This document shows, piece by piece, positions 23,206 through 35,676 of a stretch of DNA of 64,000 nucleotides. This DNA is from Tetracladium setigerum (taxonomy: Eukaryota > Ascomycota > Leotiomycetes > Helotiales), in assembly GCA_031472005.1 (NCBI GenBank), contig PZJY01000002.1, positions 1,612,001 to 1,676,000 of the forward strand. Reading direction: 5' to 3'. The position numbers and the translations under genes were made by a program. The first letter of the stretch is position 1. The number at the start of each line of letters is the position of its first letter. The notes beneath the pieces were generated by a model. The model saw only the letters and a program-made list of their open reading frames with translations, was not told the origin of the DNA and ran no database searches.

Positions 23206-24303
23206 TATGTTTCAGAATTGAAGCTCTGACTCTTGGTTCGTCCAAGAAAGAAACTTAGAGCAATTATTGCAGCTTCCCCAAGACTTATACACAACCTCAT
23301 ATAACCCCCTCCCCTCCTGCATTGCGAGATATTGCTGCATGTCAGGCTCTACCTAGTCATTTCTGCCAGAAATACCCATAAAAACTACCATCAACAAGGC
23401 TACACCTTCAACAAACCCCATCACCCATTATCAGTTCGTCACAATCCAAAAATTTCTCGGCGGAATTTCTAGCGGAACAAGCTCATCCCCCTTGTCTCTC
23501 CCCTCCCCATGTTCTCCATGTTCTCCATCACCAAACCCCTGACCTATATCACGCGTGGAAAATTATATCCCCGTTCGTTCCGCATCAGGAAGGAAAATGA
23601 CTCGCTGCATCTCGTTTGCATCGTTGATCGTTCATCCCATTCCTTCCTCGCCTTCCTTTTCCAAGGATGGGTTTGATAGATGGAGAGGCTAATGTTTGAG
23701 ATACACCGAGAACCGAGAGAAATAGATTAAGTTGTGGATGTTGTGGATGTTTGTCTTTGCGGAGAAGTGGAGTCAGACTGATTTTTGCCGAGTCGGCATT
23801 GGCTTCTGAGCTTCTGATCTTGGGGAAATTTGGGGGAAGCAACTCAAGCGAGGGCAGGAGGCGGAGATGAAATGCCCGCAGGTGCTGTACGGAGTACTGT
23901 GCCGTAGTTCGTATGGCATATTGGCACCAGTTGGCAGCCTTGTTAAAATGATGGGTAGCCTTGCTGGACTTAAGGGGGTTTAATATATAATCGGATTCAC
24001 CGATGTGATTATGACGTGTAGGGTGTAAATTTAGGATGTTGATTGATGAGGAACTGGGAACCCTTATTTTTGAGGCTGATGATATTTTGAGATGGTATAC
24101 CTGTCATCTTGCTCTCAGCAGATATTCACGAGTTGGTAGGTGAGCGAGAGTTTATATTTTCGTAATTTTCAGCAGCCAACGCACAAGTTCGTTATCGGTG
24201 TGGATCACTGAATTAATCGGAGCAGGGCAAAAGAAGATTTTCATTTATGCATCATATCATAATTATATATACAGACAATTAATTACTCGAGTGTACTTCC
24301 CTC
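23206..24303. other. Intergenic region between the two PL4 genes
   Basis: About 1.1 kb between the start of one PL4 gene and the stop of the next, both leftward. It holds the first PL4 promoter and no supported gene. Short frames around 23585-23842 were rejected for lack of coding character. Confidence 0.5.
23284..23290 (-). promoter_or_regulatory. TATA-like element of the first PL4 gene
   Basis: GTATAAG on the bottom strand about 80 nt upstream of the ATG at 23205, a usual spacing for a strongly inducible secreted-enzyme gene. Confidence 0.45.
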
Positions 24304-26587
24304 TTAAACGATCTCAAGTCTAAGAGCATCATACTGCACATACACACTCTCAGGCAAAACGGCAGGCTCATGATTAGTTCCATCAACTGGTAGACTGAGC
24401 ACGATCTCGTTCTGACCCTTGACGAAGAGTTTTGGGTGCCAGGTAAACTTGTGAGCCAATTGGTAGCAAGTGGCCGCCGAACGAACAGCACAAGAACTAC
24501 TTTGGTTATATCTGCAGTCACATACCTCGTTAGTTTTCGTTATTTTGTCTGTGATGTACTTGCTGTACGGGTAAGGAAGGGATGGATGAACTTACGGAAT
24601 GATCCAAGGCTCCAACTGATTTCCATTGATACTCACCCGGTAAGGCAAGTTAGCGTACTTCTCCGTGGCATTAAACACATCAGTGTTTCCAGCTGCGGTC
24701 TTGGCACCAGCAAGCTGGACAGTGAAGGTAGCCTTCCTCTTCTTTGCGAAATCCTCCTCGTTCAAGTCCCACACGAGTGTCCAGTTGCTGATTTTCTCAG
24801 ATTGAACTCTCTGGGACGTTTGAAGTTGGCCTTTCCTCCAAATACGGCCCAATGAACGTAGTTGAGATCTTGATCGACCTTGCTCTTTCCAACTTCATAT
24901 CTAACTCCATCAGGGAAGTCATTGATGAAGTCGTAATTACCCCAGTAGACGAGGTATTCAGCTGGATGCAAAGGCTTCTTTGGGTCGGGTGTAGCGCCGT
25001 GACGGAACTCCTTGCTGCTCTTATCGGGTGTGCCGATTCTCCAGATTTCCTTGCCAGCGGTCTCTTCTCTCCATCGTGCATGTGTGACTTGGTGTTTCAA
25101 GCCGGGAACAACTTGCACGTTGTCCTTGATGTAGTCTCCAAAGATTCCCTCGGCATAAATGGTCATTCGGTAGGTTCCTTCTTTCACCATGGGGATCTCG
25201 ACGTTACCGGTCTTGGTGTCGATTTCAGCCCAGTATTGGTAGGCGGTGGTGTCGAGAACGTTGTCTTGATAATCGACGCCATTTTGGGCCAGAACGGCGA
25301 TGGGGCGGATGGCACCGACTGGGAGATCAACGTGGGCTTTCCAGGTTGCGCGGCGGTTGGAGGGAACATAGTTGGGGACGTGGGGTGCAATGCTGTCGTA
25401 GAATGCGACGTTCCATGTTGGGCTATAGAACTTGCGGGCTTCTTGGCGAAGTGATTCCATTGAGGTTCCGGCAGATCCTTTGTTGAAGTGATAGTATTGC
25501 TGAGGATTTGGTCAGTGACGAGCTTCAAATATCGAGGCTCACGTTTACTTACAGGTCCGATGGTACGGTCAAATCCGTCCACAATATTTGGAGTTCCAGC
25601 ACCATGATGATTGGAAACTAAATTTCAAGTCAATAAACAATTCGCAACCTCTCCTTTGTTCAGATCTAAACTTACCCATATAGTTATAAGTGATCCCATC
25701 AACGGTCAAATCCGAATGTGTTGGTCCTCCAAAGTAGGTATCCTTGGTGTTCATGACCAACCAAGCGCCAAAAGTTGAGCCATCAGCGCTTTTGCTTCCG
25801 TCGGCATACATTCCATAAACATCTAGATCTCTCCAGGTGTCCGAGAAGGTGTACTTGGTGAAGTAATCGGCCATTTGGCTTGTATATGGATCATCCGGAG
25901 TGTTGCCAAGGTACCAAGTAGCATCTTGCACGACGACTTGGGCTGCGGTTGCATTCTTGGAAGGGAGAGGTGCTGCTTGACCTGGTTTGGTGATGAGGTT
26001 TGTCCAGAGAGGTGTCTAAGTGATTGATGTCATTAGCAATTTGCTCTTCCACAGGCTCCACAAGTAATAAGTGTTTTTGAGAAGATTCCAAAGCTTCAAA
26101 TACGCACATTGGGTCTGAACAAAGTTCTGAATTCTTGCAAATTCCTCAAGAACGGTGTCGTCTTGTTGAAGTAAGCCAATCGACTGAATGTGTGCAATCC
26201 AGTCTCCCCATCCCGCAAGAACCAATACTGCTCCAGCATCTGTCCCGTGGGAGGGTAAACCTCACTCAACACAATACCACCATAGCCAACACCGGTCGAA
26301 TCAACACCCTCGATGAGCTTGTACTTTGGCGCAATGGAGCCGGGAGTGTAAAAGCCGGTTGGGATACAGTAGCAATCGAGGTAAGGACCGATTCCTGTGC
26401 TTCCGCTCTTGGGACCGAGGAGATCCTGGCCGTCGAGAGTAAGTTTCCAGATTGCACCGTAGGCCTTGTTGACGGAGGCGTAGAGACGACTATTGGAAAT
26501 GATGAGTTCGGTTGGAGTCTCAGTGGCATTGAGGGCTGCTAGAGCTTTCGCTACTAGCAATGAGAAGGCAACAATGGTGCGAACCAT
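24304..26587 (-). CDS. PL4 rhamnogalacturonan lyase (rhamnogalacturonase B type), one apparent frameshift
   Basis: Second family PL4 backbone lyase. The start at 26587 gives a signal peptide (MVRTIVAFSLLVAKALAALN). Exons: 26587-26108, 26015-25676, 25617-25553, 25499-24596, 24511-24304. The short third exon carries the conserved VSNHHGAGTPNIVDGFDRT segment, with the His pair typical of this subfamily. A FnIII-like module follows (EIPMVKEGTYRMTIYAEGIF) and then a carbohydrate-binding-like sandwich ending ESVYVQYDALRLEIV. In exon 4 the frame changes between VFGGKANFKRP and SEKISNWTLVWDLNEEDF. One C appears to be missing in a CCC run on the coding strand (top-strand GGG, 24813-24815). With one extra base the exons sum to 666 codons, about 665 aa. 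Splicing cannot explain a one-base step here. Confidence 0.85.
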
Positions 26588-27173
26588 GGTGACTGACGAG
26601 GAGTTGGGCTTGAGAAGAAGACGAGGAGGAAAGTGCCTGATCGTTCTTACTTCAAGAAGTTCTACAATGGCAGCTGGAAGGCTACCTATTTATTTACTTT
26701 GTGCCATGATCAATGGGAAATTATCTCCCCAGAAAATAAATTGAACAGGGACAGGGAACTCTGAATGTCGGTAGGAAATAATCCGAGGCCGAATCCTTGG
26801 AACAAACATTCTGCTGTGTTTACCCCTCATATCTCCACACCCCGGATTGTGGAGTTGAGGGGATCGGCCCTCGGCTAAGTGAAAATATCTACAGGGGATT
26901 CAGGGGTACTGTATTTCTTCACTTGTTGTCAGCCTTGCAGGATGCTAGTGCTCCTGAATTTTGGTAACTCCAGGGTTCCCAGGAGCAAGCGTGGAGTTCT
27001 CCTCTTTATTAGTCTCCTCGTGTTCTAAATCTCTGATAAGCTCCAGAAAAATCAACGTAAAAGAAACATTTCGCCACAAATCCCTCCGAGCCTTCCAGCA
27101 GGAAAAATCACAAGACGCCAGCCATCCTCAGTCGCGGGACAAACACCTATTCAGGCCTCAATTTCCTCTAACT
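26588..27173. other. Intergenic region, PL4 promoter / transporter 3' side
   Basis: About 590 bp. An AAATAAATAG stretch on the bottom strand near 26690 is a weak TATA candidate for the PL4 gene. Nothing else seen. Confidence 0.4.
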
Positions 27174-28997
27174 TCACTTCTCACGCTCCACGACACCTAA
27201 CTCAACGCTATCAACTTCTTCTGTGCGAATGTCATGTTTCCGAAAGCTGGCTTGAATCTCCTCCAAACTCTTTCCACTCGTCTCTGGCATCCAAAATACA
27301 CAAACTACAACGGTCAAAAAGGCTGCGCCACCAAACAAGAAATACACCCCGGAGGACGACTTTGCGAGGAAGATCGGAGTCATGAATGCCACGATCCAAT
27401 TTACCACCTTATGACCCATCAGCAAACCCATATAGGAATACCCTCCGTATGAAGGGAAGTGAATGGCAAACTCACCCAATTCGCACTCATAGCCAAACTG
27501 CTCGCCCCAGCTCTCGTCTCCGGACTCTGAATCTCGCTCACATACACCTTGAAACTAACAGCCCATGTGCCCGCAAAAGTAACGGCAAAGATAAAAATCA
27601 TCACGATAACAACCCATCTAGCGGCTCCATGTTCTGGATGTACAGCATTGGAGGCATAGAGAATACCAATCGTAAGCATACAGATGCATTGGACTACACC
27701 GCCGCTGATAGAGGAGAGACGGCGACCCCAACGCTTGTTGTCTGCGTAGACGAGGGCAGGAATGGTGATCAGAAGCATGAGAAGTGCGCTAACACCGGAC
27801 GCGAGGAAAGAAGCCGTGCTGGATTGTAAGCCGGCCGAAGCAAAAAGAAGTGGAGCGTAATAAAGGACGCCATCTATACCGGTGAGTTGTTGGATTCCCA
27901 ACTGAAATTGAGTTAGCAATAATTCACTAAAAGACTGAGCAGCTGGCCGATTTTTTTTTTTTTCAAAAATCTGACCGCGTGACATATCTTCAAGATGTTG
28001 TCTCTCGAAATATCAACAAGCGAGCAACAGTTGGCTTCACATACCAAAAACACCCCTAAAGCAGTTTGCTTCCTGGCCTTCCTCTCAAAAACCATCCAAA
28101 CATCCTTCCACTCTACGGGCTTAGGCAGCTCACCGTCCTGCCTCTCCTCAAGCTTTTCCCTCTCCGCAGTTTCAATACCCAAACTCTCCCAAACGATATG
28201 GGACTCGCTCATCTTCCCACGGGAAATAAGCCATCTCGGTGATTCCGGTAAAAGGAAAAGCGTCGCTGCGGTAAAGGCGAAGGCAATCACAGCTTGGATA
28301 ATGCATGGCAATCGCCAGGCGAGCGTTGATGGGATATTTACACTGCCGTAGCATATGAAATAACCGATGCATATTGCTGCGGCTGTCATAAGTTGCGGTA
28401 AGGATGCTAATGTTCCTCTGAAGCGAGATGGTGATATCTCTGTGACATATCTAATGATTCACGTATCAGCACAGTTTATTCGAAATATCTGATTTCAAAG
28501 GGAAGAAGGCTAAAGACTCACACCACAGAGGTACTCAAAAACAATCCTTCCCCCACTCCTTTCACAGCTCTCCCGCAAACAGCATTCCCAACTTCACGCT
28601 CCCAGCTTCAATGCTAGCACCAACGCCAAAGATAAATGCACCGATCGCAACAGCTTTCAAGCGACCCAAGTAATTAGCCAGGTGACCAGCAAAGAATGAG
28701 GTAATGGCTCCGGTGATGAGAATGGTTGATACAACCAGGCCGTGGATGGTGGAAGAGAGGTGACCAAAAGTCTGGACGAATTGAGGCATGACGGTCAACG
28801 GACCAATTGTGCCTGTATCAAACCTATTCAATTGATTAGTCTTGAGACTTCTTTTTAATTAATTTTTTTTATAAAAAAAAAGATGCGATAAATGGGGCAA
28901 GCGAGGATACCGACCCAAAGAGACCTCCACCAACAGCCATGAGGATCGAAGCCTGCACATATTTCGGTGGGTTGATGTACTGACGAAAAGTGACCAT
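27174..28997 (-). CDS. MFS sugar-porter family transporter, one apparent frameshift, about 483 aa
   Basis: Twelve-TM sugar/H+ symporter of the plasma membrane. Exons: 28997-28915 (donor GTCGGT, weak), 28823-28522, 28450-28045, 27901-27476, 27407-27174. Sugar-porter hallmarks are GGGLFGFDTGTIGPL in TM1, GRLKAVAIG after TM2, YVTEISPSRFRGTLAS, PESPRWLISRGKM before the central loop, GIQQLTGIDGVLYYAP in TM7, and PETSGKSLEEI after TM12. In exon 2 the frame breaks between MLFAG and RAVKGVGEGLFLSTS. One base is missing at the CCC run 28572-28574, giving a premature TGA as written. With one base added the exons total 484 codons. Its place beside PL4 and GH78 genes suggests uptake of rhamnose, galactose or a pectin-derived sugar, but specificity cannot be read from sequence. 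Confidence 0.86.
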
Positions 28998-29920
28998 CGT
29001 GAGTTTCGGTACTGGCTTCTGGGTGTTGTCTATGTTATTCTAATCAAAGCTGTAGCTGTAAGGTAAAGTTTGTTTGAACTTTGATACTCAAGGGTGAAAA
29101 GTCTTTGATCAATGGTTCTCCATAATTACCAACCCAAATCCCCAGCCTTGGCTAAGATGCGGACTTCCTCGATTGGAAAGTCCGCGCTTTAGCAGCTATC
29201 GTAATTAGAAGATTCACGACACGATTTTGTATTATTACCACGTATGCCGGTACGAGCTTTTTCCATACCTAGATAGATGACGGTGGTTAGTGGCAAGAGT
29301 GGGATGTTGCGATTCATTATTCCACTAAAATGTCAACAAGAATCATAGTGCAACCAATCGCGGATTCTCCCTCGGAATTCACCCGTCCGTATACCTTGTT
29401 CAACGAGCACGAACCACGTAAGTCATATCTTGTGATGCTTTGCTGTGTCGTGCTGTGTTGTGGTTGAGAGAAGGGGAATTCTTATTCGGCCAATCACTTT
29501 TCCCAAAAAAAATTGGTCTATTCGCGTAGAATGCTGTGAGCCGACATTGGTAAGAAGATCTTACCTCTTCTACCTGAAAGGATTCACCGAGAATACCACT
29601 CTCCGTGAAGATTAGGAAGGGAATCGAATAGCATAGAGAACAGGAATGGGATTGATGCGAAATATCGTGAAGATCTTCTCGTGTTGATCGCAGGAAAATT
29701 AATAAAATTTGGCAGATTTGACCTGGAACGGGCAGAGCACATCTTGTGATGGAAAGAACCTGTTGTTCTCTTTTTGGAGCTGCTAATATTCTTTTCTGGC
29801 CAAAGATCTAGAAGCAATTCTGAATGTGGGCTCGGCCAGGCCAACTCTCGTGCATGTCTATTTCTCTCGGAAAGTGAGACATATCAAAATCATTCGTACA
29901 AAATTCTCGCAATCGAGTAC
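28998..29920. other. Intergenic region, transporter promoter / monooxygenase 3' side
   Basis: About 920 bp with no supported gene. It is AT-rich with several runs of A or T. Confidence 0.45.
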
Positions 29921-31519
29921 TCAAACGCTCTTCTTGGCCACCGATTTCTTCGTAAACTCAATGTTCGTAGTCACTGGTCCCCAATGCGCAGACCAAATAT
30001 CCCTAACCGAATTGTTCCGTGGCCTCCAAGGACTGGCATCGCCAGCCACTGGCAACAGGCCGACTGCCTTCTTGATATAGGTCGCAGTGAGGTTGAATGC
30101 GGGTGCTGACCTCATACCGTGATCTGCCTTCAATCGAGGGACAGCGACATCCAGATCATTTTTCTCCATATGCTTTAACAGTCGGCAGAGCGTAAATGCA
30201 GTTGCATCGGCGCCCAGTGTCCACGCGACATTCACGTACCCCATGATATAGGCTGCGTTTGGTAAATCCTGAAGCATAGTGCCATTCCAAAGGAATTTGT
30301 CTCCGAAAGGGAACACTGTCCCATCCACAGACACGCTAGCACCTCCAGCAACGAGTATCTTCAGGCCAGTAGCAGTAATGATAATGTCTGCTTCTAAGAA
30401 GTCACCCCCATCAAGTTGAATCCCTTTCTCAGTGACGGTTTGGATTTTGTCGGTGACCACATTCGTATTGTCCTTTCGAAGAGCTTGAAGAAATCCGCAT
30501 CCGGACAGAAACAGACTCGTTGCTCAAAGGGATTGTAAGAAGGATTAAAATGAGGATCTAGAGGGACACTTGGAGGCAACTCTTTCTCTGTGGCAGATTT
30601 GATCACCCATCTTGCTAAGTTTGGAAGATTTCGACAGAATTGATAGAAAAGAAATCCTATGAGGATTCGTTTCCAGCGAGAAATGGCAAAAGCAAGCCAA
30701 GCTGGGAAAATCTTCTTGAGCCACGCCCCATCAGGGGTCGATGAGATCGAAACAAGATAACCTAATTTAGGTTATGAATTAGCAGGTCTCATTTTGAACG
30801 AAAACCGGATAAGCAAGGGACTTCTCAAGGGTTGAATCACATACCTGGTGAACGCTGGAGCATGGTAACACTTTCGGCCGTTTCTGCCATAGTGGGCAGT
30901 AGCGTAACAGCAGTAGCACCACTGCCTACGATGACAACCTTTTTGTTCGTGTAGTCAAGATCCTGTGGCCAGAATTGCTAGACATCGTTGGATCAATAAA
31001 CCAACTACGCAAGAAAAGGGGTGGTAAAATTACTGGATGTACAACGTCTCCTTTGAAGTTTTCGAGTCCTGGGATCGTGGTTTGTAAAGCCTCGTCATAA
31101 TCATAATATCCAGTGCCAAAAATAGCAATTGCAGCTTTGAATGTTTGTTTCGTTCCATTTGCCTCCACAGACAAAGTCCATTTCCGCTCCGACGAGGACC
31201 AGTCTGCCGCGAGAAGCTTATGACGATATCTGATCTTTTTGTCGATCCCAAATTCTCTGGCGGAATCTTTGATGTAGGTGAGAATAGATTCTCCATCAGA
31301 AATAGACTTTGCTCCATTCCAAGGTCGCCATTGAAAACCGAAGGTGTAAAGTTCTGCGTCAGAACGAATTCCAGGATACCGAAACAAATCCCATGTTCCA
31401 CCCATTACGTCTCGAGATTCGAGGATGGTGTAACTACGACCAGGGAGCTCTGTTTGAACCCGGTACGCGGCATTGATACCAGATATACCAGCTCCAATGA
31501 CGATCACGTCCAGTTCCAT
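29921..31519 (-). CDS. Baeyer-Villiger-type flavin monooxygenase, one apparent frameshift, about 486 aa
   Basis: FAD- and NADPH-dependent monooxygenase that inserts oxygen next to a ketone or oxidises a heteroatom. Exons: 31519-31034, 30977-30845, 30761-29921. The start at 31519 places the FAD Rossmann motif VIGAGISGINAAY at residue 7. GGTWDLFRYPGIRSDAELYT is the typical flavin-side segment. The Baeyer-Villiger fingerprint FxGxxxHxxxWP is present exactly as FKGDVVHPQFWP at about 155-166, reconstituted across intron 1. A second Rossmann motif (VVIVGSGATAVTL) binds NADPH. In exon 3 the frame steps between PDADFFK and ALRKDNTNVVTDKIQ, with one G missing on the coding strand near 30484. The natural substrate is unknown. 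An upstream, non-ATG extension of the frame to 31615 was not used. Confidence 0.85.
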
Positions 31520-32733
31520 CTCAGGGGTGTTGAGGACATTTTGAGAAACCCGTGAGTTTGTTGCGCCGAATGGAAACAAGATCAACTTAAAATAACAAGC
31601 GCTTTGAGATTCCACGACCCAGAGTATGGGAGACGAAGCAGGATGAACGGTTCGGAGAGTGCGAACAGAAACAATCTTTTTAGAAAAAATGGTTATGGTC
31701 TTGAGCTTGGCGGAACCTATTATGAAGCCATTTTGGCTGGGTCCAATTTGTGTAGAAGAGTGAGTAAAGCTTGAATTAATTCAAAGACTTCGTGAGAACC
31801 GAGTACATTCGTAGACAGAACAAACGAGAAACAATTGAGAAATCAACACGAAAAGAGATATGTGCATGTATGCTGTCTGAAAAGAAAAGGAGATATGGGC
31901 TGTTGTCTGTTGAAAATAAATTTGGAGTCTCAGTCAATTGTTGGGCGGTATGGGCTTGGGCCACTTTGTGACACGTGCAGAAGCTTCCCTCTCCTAGACA
32001 TAGCAGCGCATCGCAACACTTCACATCGCATTAGCAATGTGCGAAGCAGAAGCCATGCTCCCCCTTCCGCCACTCACTAATATCGCATCGCCCTCATTAC
32101 CAACGACCTGACAGACTTTCCTCGAGATTCACCTGCCACATAGCTTTCTGCAGCTACCTCGCGCGTTACACGACTGCAATCGTTTCCCACGGCGGAGTGC
32201 CCTGATAAATGGACAACTTCTTCAGCTGTTTCATTTGACTCCACGCTCATCCATCTGCGAATCATAGCAAGTGTCGAGAAGGCAAGGGGTATTGGAGCTG
32301 CTCTTCGTTGAAGCGATGGCCATTATGGAGTTGTGGGCAAGCGATAGACAGACAATGCAATTGACGGTATGGAGTAGACGTTGTCGACTTTCCGTTCAGC
32401 GGCAGGACCAGTAATGATTTGGGAACTACACTTGGATGTGAACAACGAGGAGATTGCACACATCACTCATAAGGAGGGTTTATAAGGGCGCATGCTCGGG
32501 ATTTGAGCGAGTATCTGGACCGATTATACGAGTCCTTGAACCATGATGACTGGCCACAGGATACTTGCTGGGCACATGGAAGGATCGTTCGGGATCAAGT
32601 AATTGAGCAATCCTCCGGACACTATAATAACCAGAAACAGTTGTCTTTCATCTAGATTTCATTCTCTTTACTTGCTAGCATTTTCGCTCGATCACCTTTT
32701 TACTAAATACATTCGCCTTCTGGTTTACCGTCC
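31520..32733. other. Intergenic region without a supported gene
   Basis: 1.2 kb between the monooxygenase start and the esterase stop. Only short unconvincing frames are present. Confidence 0.5.
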
Positions 32734-34326
32734 TCAAAGATACAACCCAACAATAACGGCAACATCATCCGCTGCTCCGTTTTGCAATACCAACCCTGGG
32801 TGGTAATCATTCCACCATAAGCAGGACACCCCATCAGCGTTGTAGCACGTCGAATTGATGGCTCCATACGCAGTGGGGTTGTCAAGAACCACATTGAAAC
32901 CTGGGAGCACATCGATAACTGGCGCAAAGACACCTGGGTTAGCAGCGACGAATGCGTTTCTGGCTGTGGTCAACAGGGCATTGTAGTGCAAGACTGCCTC
33001 TTTAATGGCGTTGAGACTCCATGCATCGGCTGCCAAAAAGTTGGCTGGTGCTCTCTCGATCGGTGGAACCGACAAGAAGGCGAATTTTCTTGCGCCGGCA
33101 TTGTAAAGGAGCTGCACTTGCTCGAAATATCTATCGATGATCTGCTGGCTGAGCGTTGGCCACTCAGGTTTGTACCAGGCATTTCCAACATCGTTCACAC
33201 CAATCCAGATGGCGAACAGCGAGTCTGCGGCAACCCATGGGCATACGCTGGTGCTGGAACGAGATTTGTCGTGAATTTTGTAACTTGATCGACGAATGAT
33301 AGAACGGTGGGCGCAAATGGTGTTACCAAAGCTGCATCAGTTGTTGCTCCTCCAGATGCGAGGTTGTACGACAAAAGTTGTGTGTTGGATTGCAAAAGGT
33401 ATCCGATCCAGTTGGGTCCTCCACTTGTCGTCCAGCCAGGGAAAGATGGGTTACCAAGTTGGTTTCCCACAGATGGCTTGGTACCTGCAAGATCAAAGCC
33501 TGTTTGGGAGTAAGAATCGCCACTGTTATTTCCATTAGTCGCTCAGTTTATCATGTTCATCTCCGGTGAGATACATACAACGTGAAGAGATAGTTGAATG
33601 TCTCCTTTGGCTTGATTGAGGTGGTGGTCGTGGAAGAAGTTGTGGTCTTTGTTGTCGATACAGATGGATCGGCCAAGCATTGGCTGACCCATTGGTTATG
33701 ATAAAAGCAAATCCATCCAACTGGGCATTTGAATGGCCCAGTCCAACCTTCTCCTCCACATTTTCCCCATGGTGTCGCGACAGGTTCCGGAGCACTCGTT
33801 GTTGTACTTTTGATAGATGTAGTTGTTGACTTGGTTGCTGAGGTAGTCTGAGCCACAGTAGCTGCCACAATATCAGCCATGGATTCTGGGAGAACGTGAG
33901 AGAAGGGAGAAGCTCTTAAGAGGAGAATACGCTAAGGCTACAATGTCTCCAAATAACTACTTCCAAGAAGCACATATGAAGAGATGGTCATTTCACTTAC
34001 TTGTTGTCGTTGACGTGGTAGTAGACTTGGTAGTTTGCACGACGGCTGTGGTTGTGGTTGTCTTCAAGGTAGTCGACGAGGCAGGCGCCGCTGTAGGCGT
34101 AGCCAAACATTGAAAGAACCAAGGATTCTGACTTGTGCAACCAAGTCCAGCAGAACAAACTGTCGGTCCCGTCCAGTCTACATCGTCATCTTCATCAGCA
34201 ATCTTCAAACCCAGACTTCAAGAGGAAAGACTCACTGATTCCACCACACTGTCCCCAATTGGATTGGACTTGGGCCGAAGCACTGGACAGGAAGGCCAGA
34301 AGAGAAACAGTTTTGATTGCGACCAT
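32734..34326 (-). CDS. CE16-like GDSL acetylesterase with two CBM1 modules, one apparent frameshift, about 454 aa
   Basis: SGNH/GDSL-fold esterase that removes acetyl groups from plant cell-wall saccharides, secreted. The start at 34326 gives a signal peptide (MVAIKTVSLLAFLSSASA). Exons: 34326-34236, 34177-34001, 33885-33579, 33522-32734; the third could instead begin at 33861. A CBM1 starts immediately (NWGQCGGI, then NWTGPTVCSAGLGCTSQNPW), then a Thr/Ser linker, then a second CBM1 (WGKCGGEGWTGPFKCPVGW...). The esterase follows: block I FTFGDSYSQTGF, with the nucleophile Ser at about residue 195, GGATTDAAL, block III GVNDVG, and the C-terminal DYHP containing the catalytic Asp and His. The frame breaks between PAPAYAP and WVAADSLFAIWIG: one base is missing at the top-strand GGG, 33239-33241. 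A TATAAAA lies about 110 nt upstream. Confidence 0.86.
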
Positions 34327-34433
34327 CTTGCCTTATTTTGGAAGAACCTGGAGAGGATGGGATAGATTGCAACGAGCCCAAGGAATCTACAGAAAAAGCT
34401 TCTCCTCTCGAATATATGGGGAACAGCGAGATC

Positions 34434-34440
34434 TTTTATA
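34434..34440 (-). promoter_or_regulatory. TATA box of the CE16-like esterase gene
   Basis: TATAAAA on the bottom strand, about 110 nt upstream of the ATG at 34326. Confidence 0.5.
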
Positions 34441-35676
34441 GTCCATTATATCCATGGTGGATCACCTCATCTATCTCATCTATTTCTCTCCCTTGATCCG
34501 AAATCTGCCATAGCACCTGTTCATACCTACTCCATCTGCACTATATTAATTACTTGGTCTATTGCTGCCAGGCTATAAAGTTTTTCGACCTACCCTCCGT
34601 TCTTTGTCGTCCGAATGAAAAGGAAAACAAATCCGCTATGACGGCCCGCACATCTTTTTGAAGATCCCCACACTTCCCCACAATCTGCAAGGCACATGGT
34701 TTGCCGATGGGATGGGTTATTAAGAAGCGGATGTGCTTCCTCCATGGTGCTTGTTTTGGGGTTCTCGTGACCGTTATGGGCAGGGTGGGGTTCATTTGGA
34801 TATTCGCGATGGAAGGGATGATCCGAAAGTGGAGGGTTGAAGTGTAACGAATTGATTTGTTTTGCATTGACTTTCGAAGGTGATGATGCAAATTATGAGC
34901 GGTGGGTGTCTTTTGCTGCAAAATACTACTTTTTCTCGTCTCACGAGTTTTTGCGTTGTATACTCAGAAACAAACGAAGAGATCTGAATATATTGCAAGA
35001 GCAATTTCAATCGAGTTTACTTCACGACATGGCGTGATCCTTACATTCATCTGATCGCCTTCAGCAGTAGTAGGTCTGATATTGGGCCTGCCGGAATAGC
35101 AGGCTGAAATATGCTTAATTAATGCCGGTTGTTTGAGCGGCATACGACTACCACCCACCATCGCCTCATTGAACATTCATAGCTGTACTCCTGTACCTTA
35201 CCGTTTTCAATAATTGCTCTAAGGTTAGGCAACTTCACATACTTTGCTTTCCTCTCTCGCATTATATGTACGTCTCGCTTACACCAATTGAGACGAGCTG
35301 ATTTCAATCAATTGATGTGGAGCGGGCTGGATGTTGTGCATTTGTCTCTTGGTATTCGTGTCCGCCGGCTCTTTTAGACTTTGTGGAACTTCATCCAGAT
35401 ATATTTTACCAAATACATGAAAGTCACGCACTCTCGATTTCCCTACAGGAAAGTAGATCTAGGATTCAAAGCTCAGTTCCAATTTCTTACCAGAAATGAA
35501 ACTGATCGTTCGGATTCATGACTAGAATATGCTTACAACCTGCCTTCAAACCTGGCAGCATTCTCATCTACTTGTGGGAATGAGAGGCGGCAGCGCGTAA
35601 GAAATCGTGCTCATATAACAGACGTATCCCCACTTATCTGTATGAGTAAGACCTGAATGATCCCGGAGAGGCTGTG

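Noticed and set aside
24304..24360. A second apparent frameshift at the C-terminus of the second PL4 gene
   Set aside because: On re-reading the bases, the coding strand gives ESVYVQYDALRLEIV and a proper stop; only the exon 4 break remains.
24852..25454. Plus-strand frame of 200 codons under the second PL4 gene
   Set aside because: Lies wholly over conserved lyase exon 4 and has no protein-family character.
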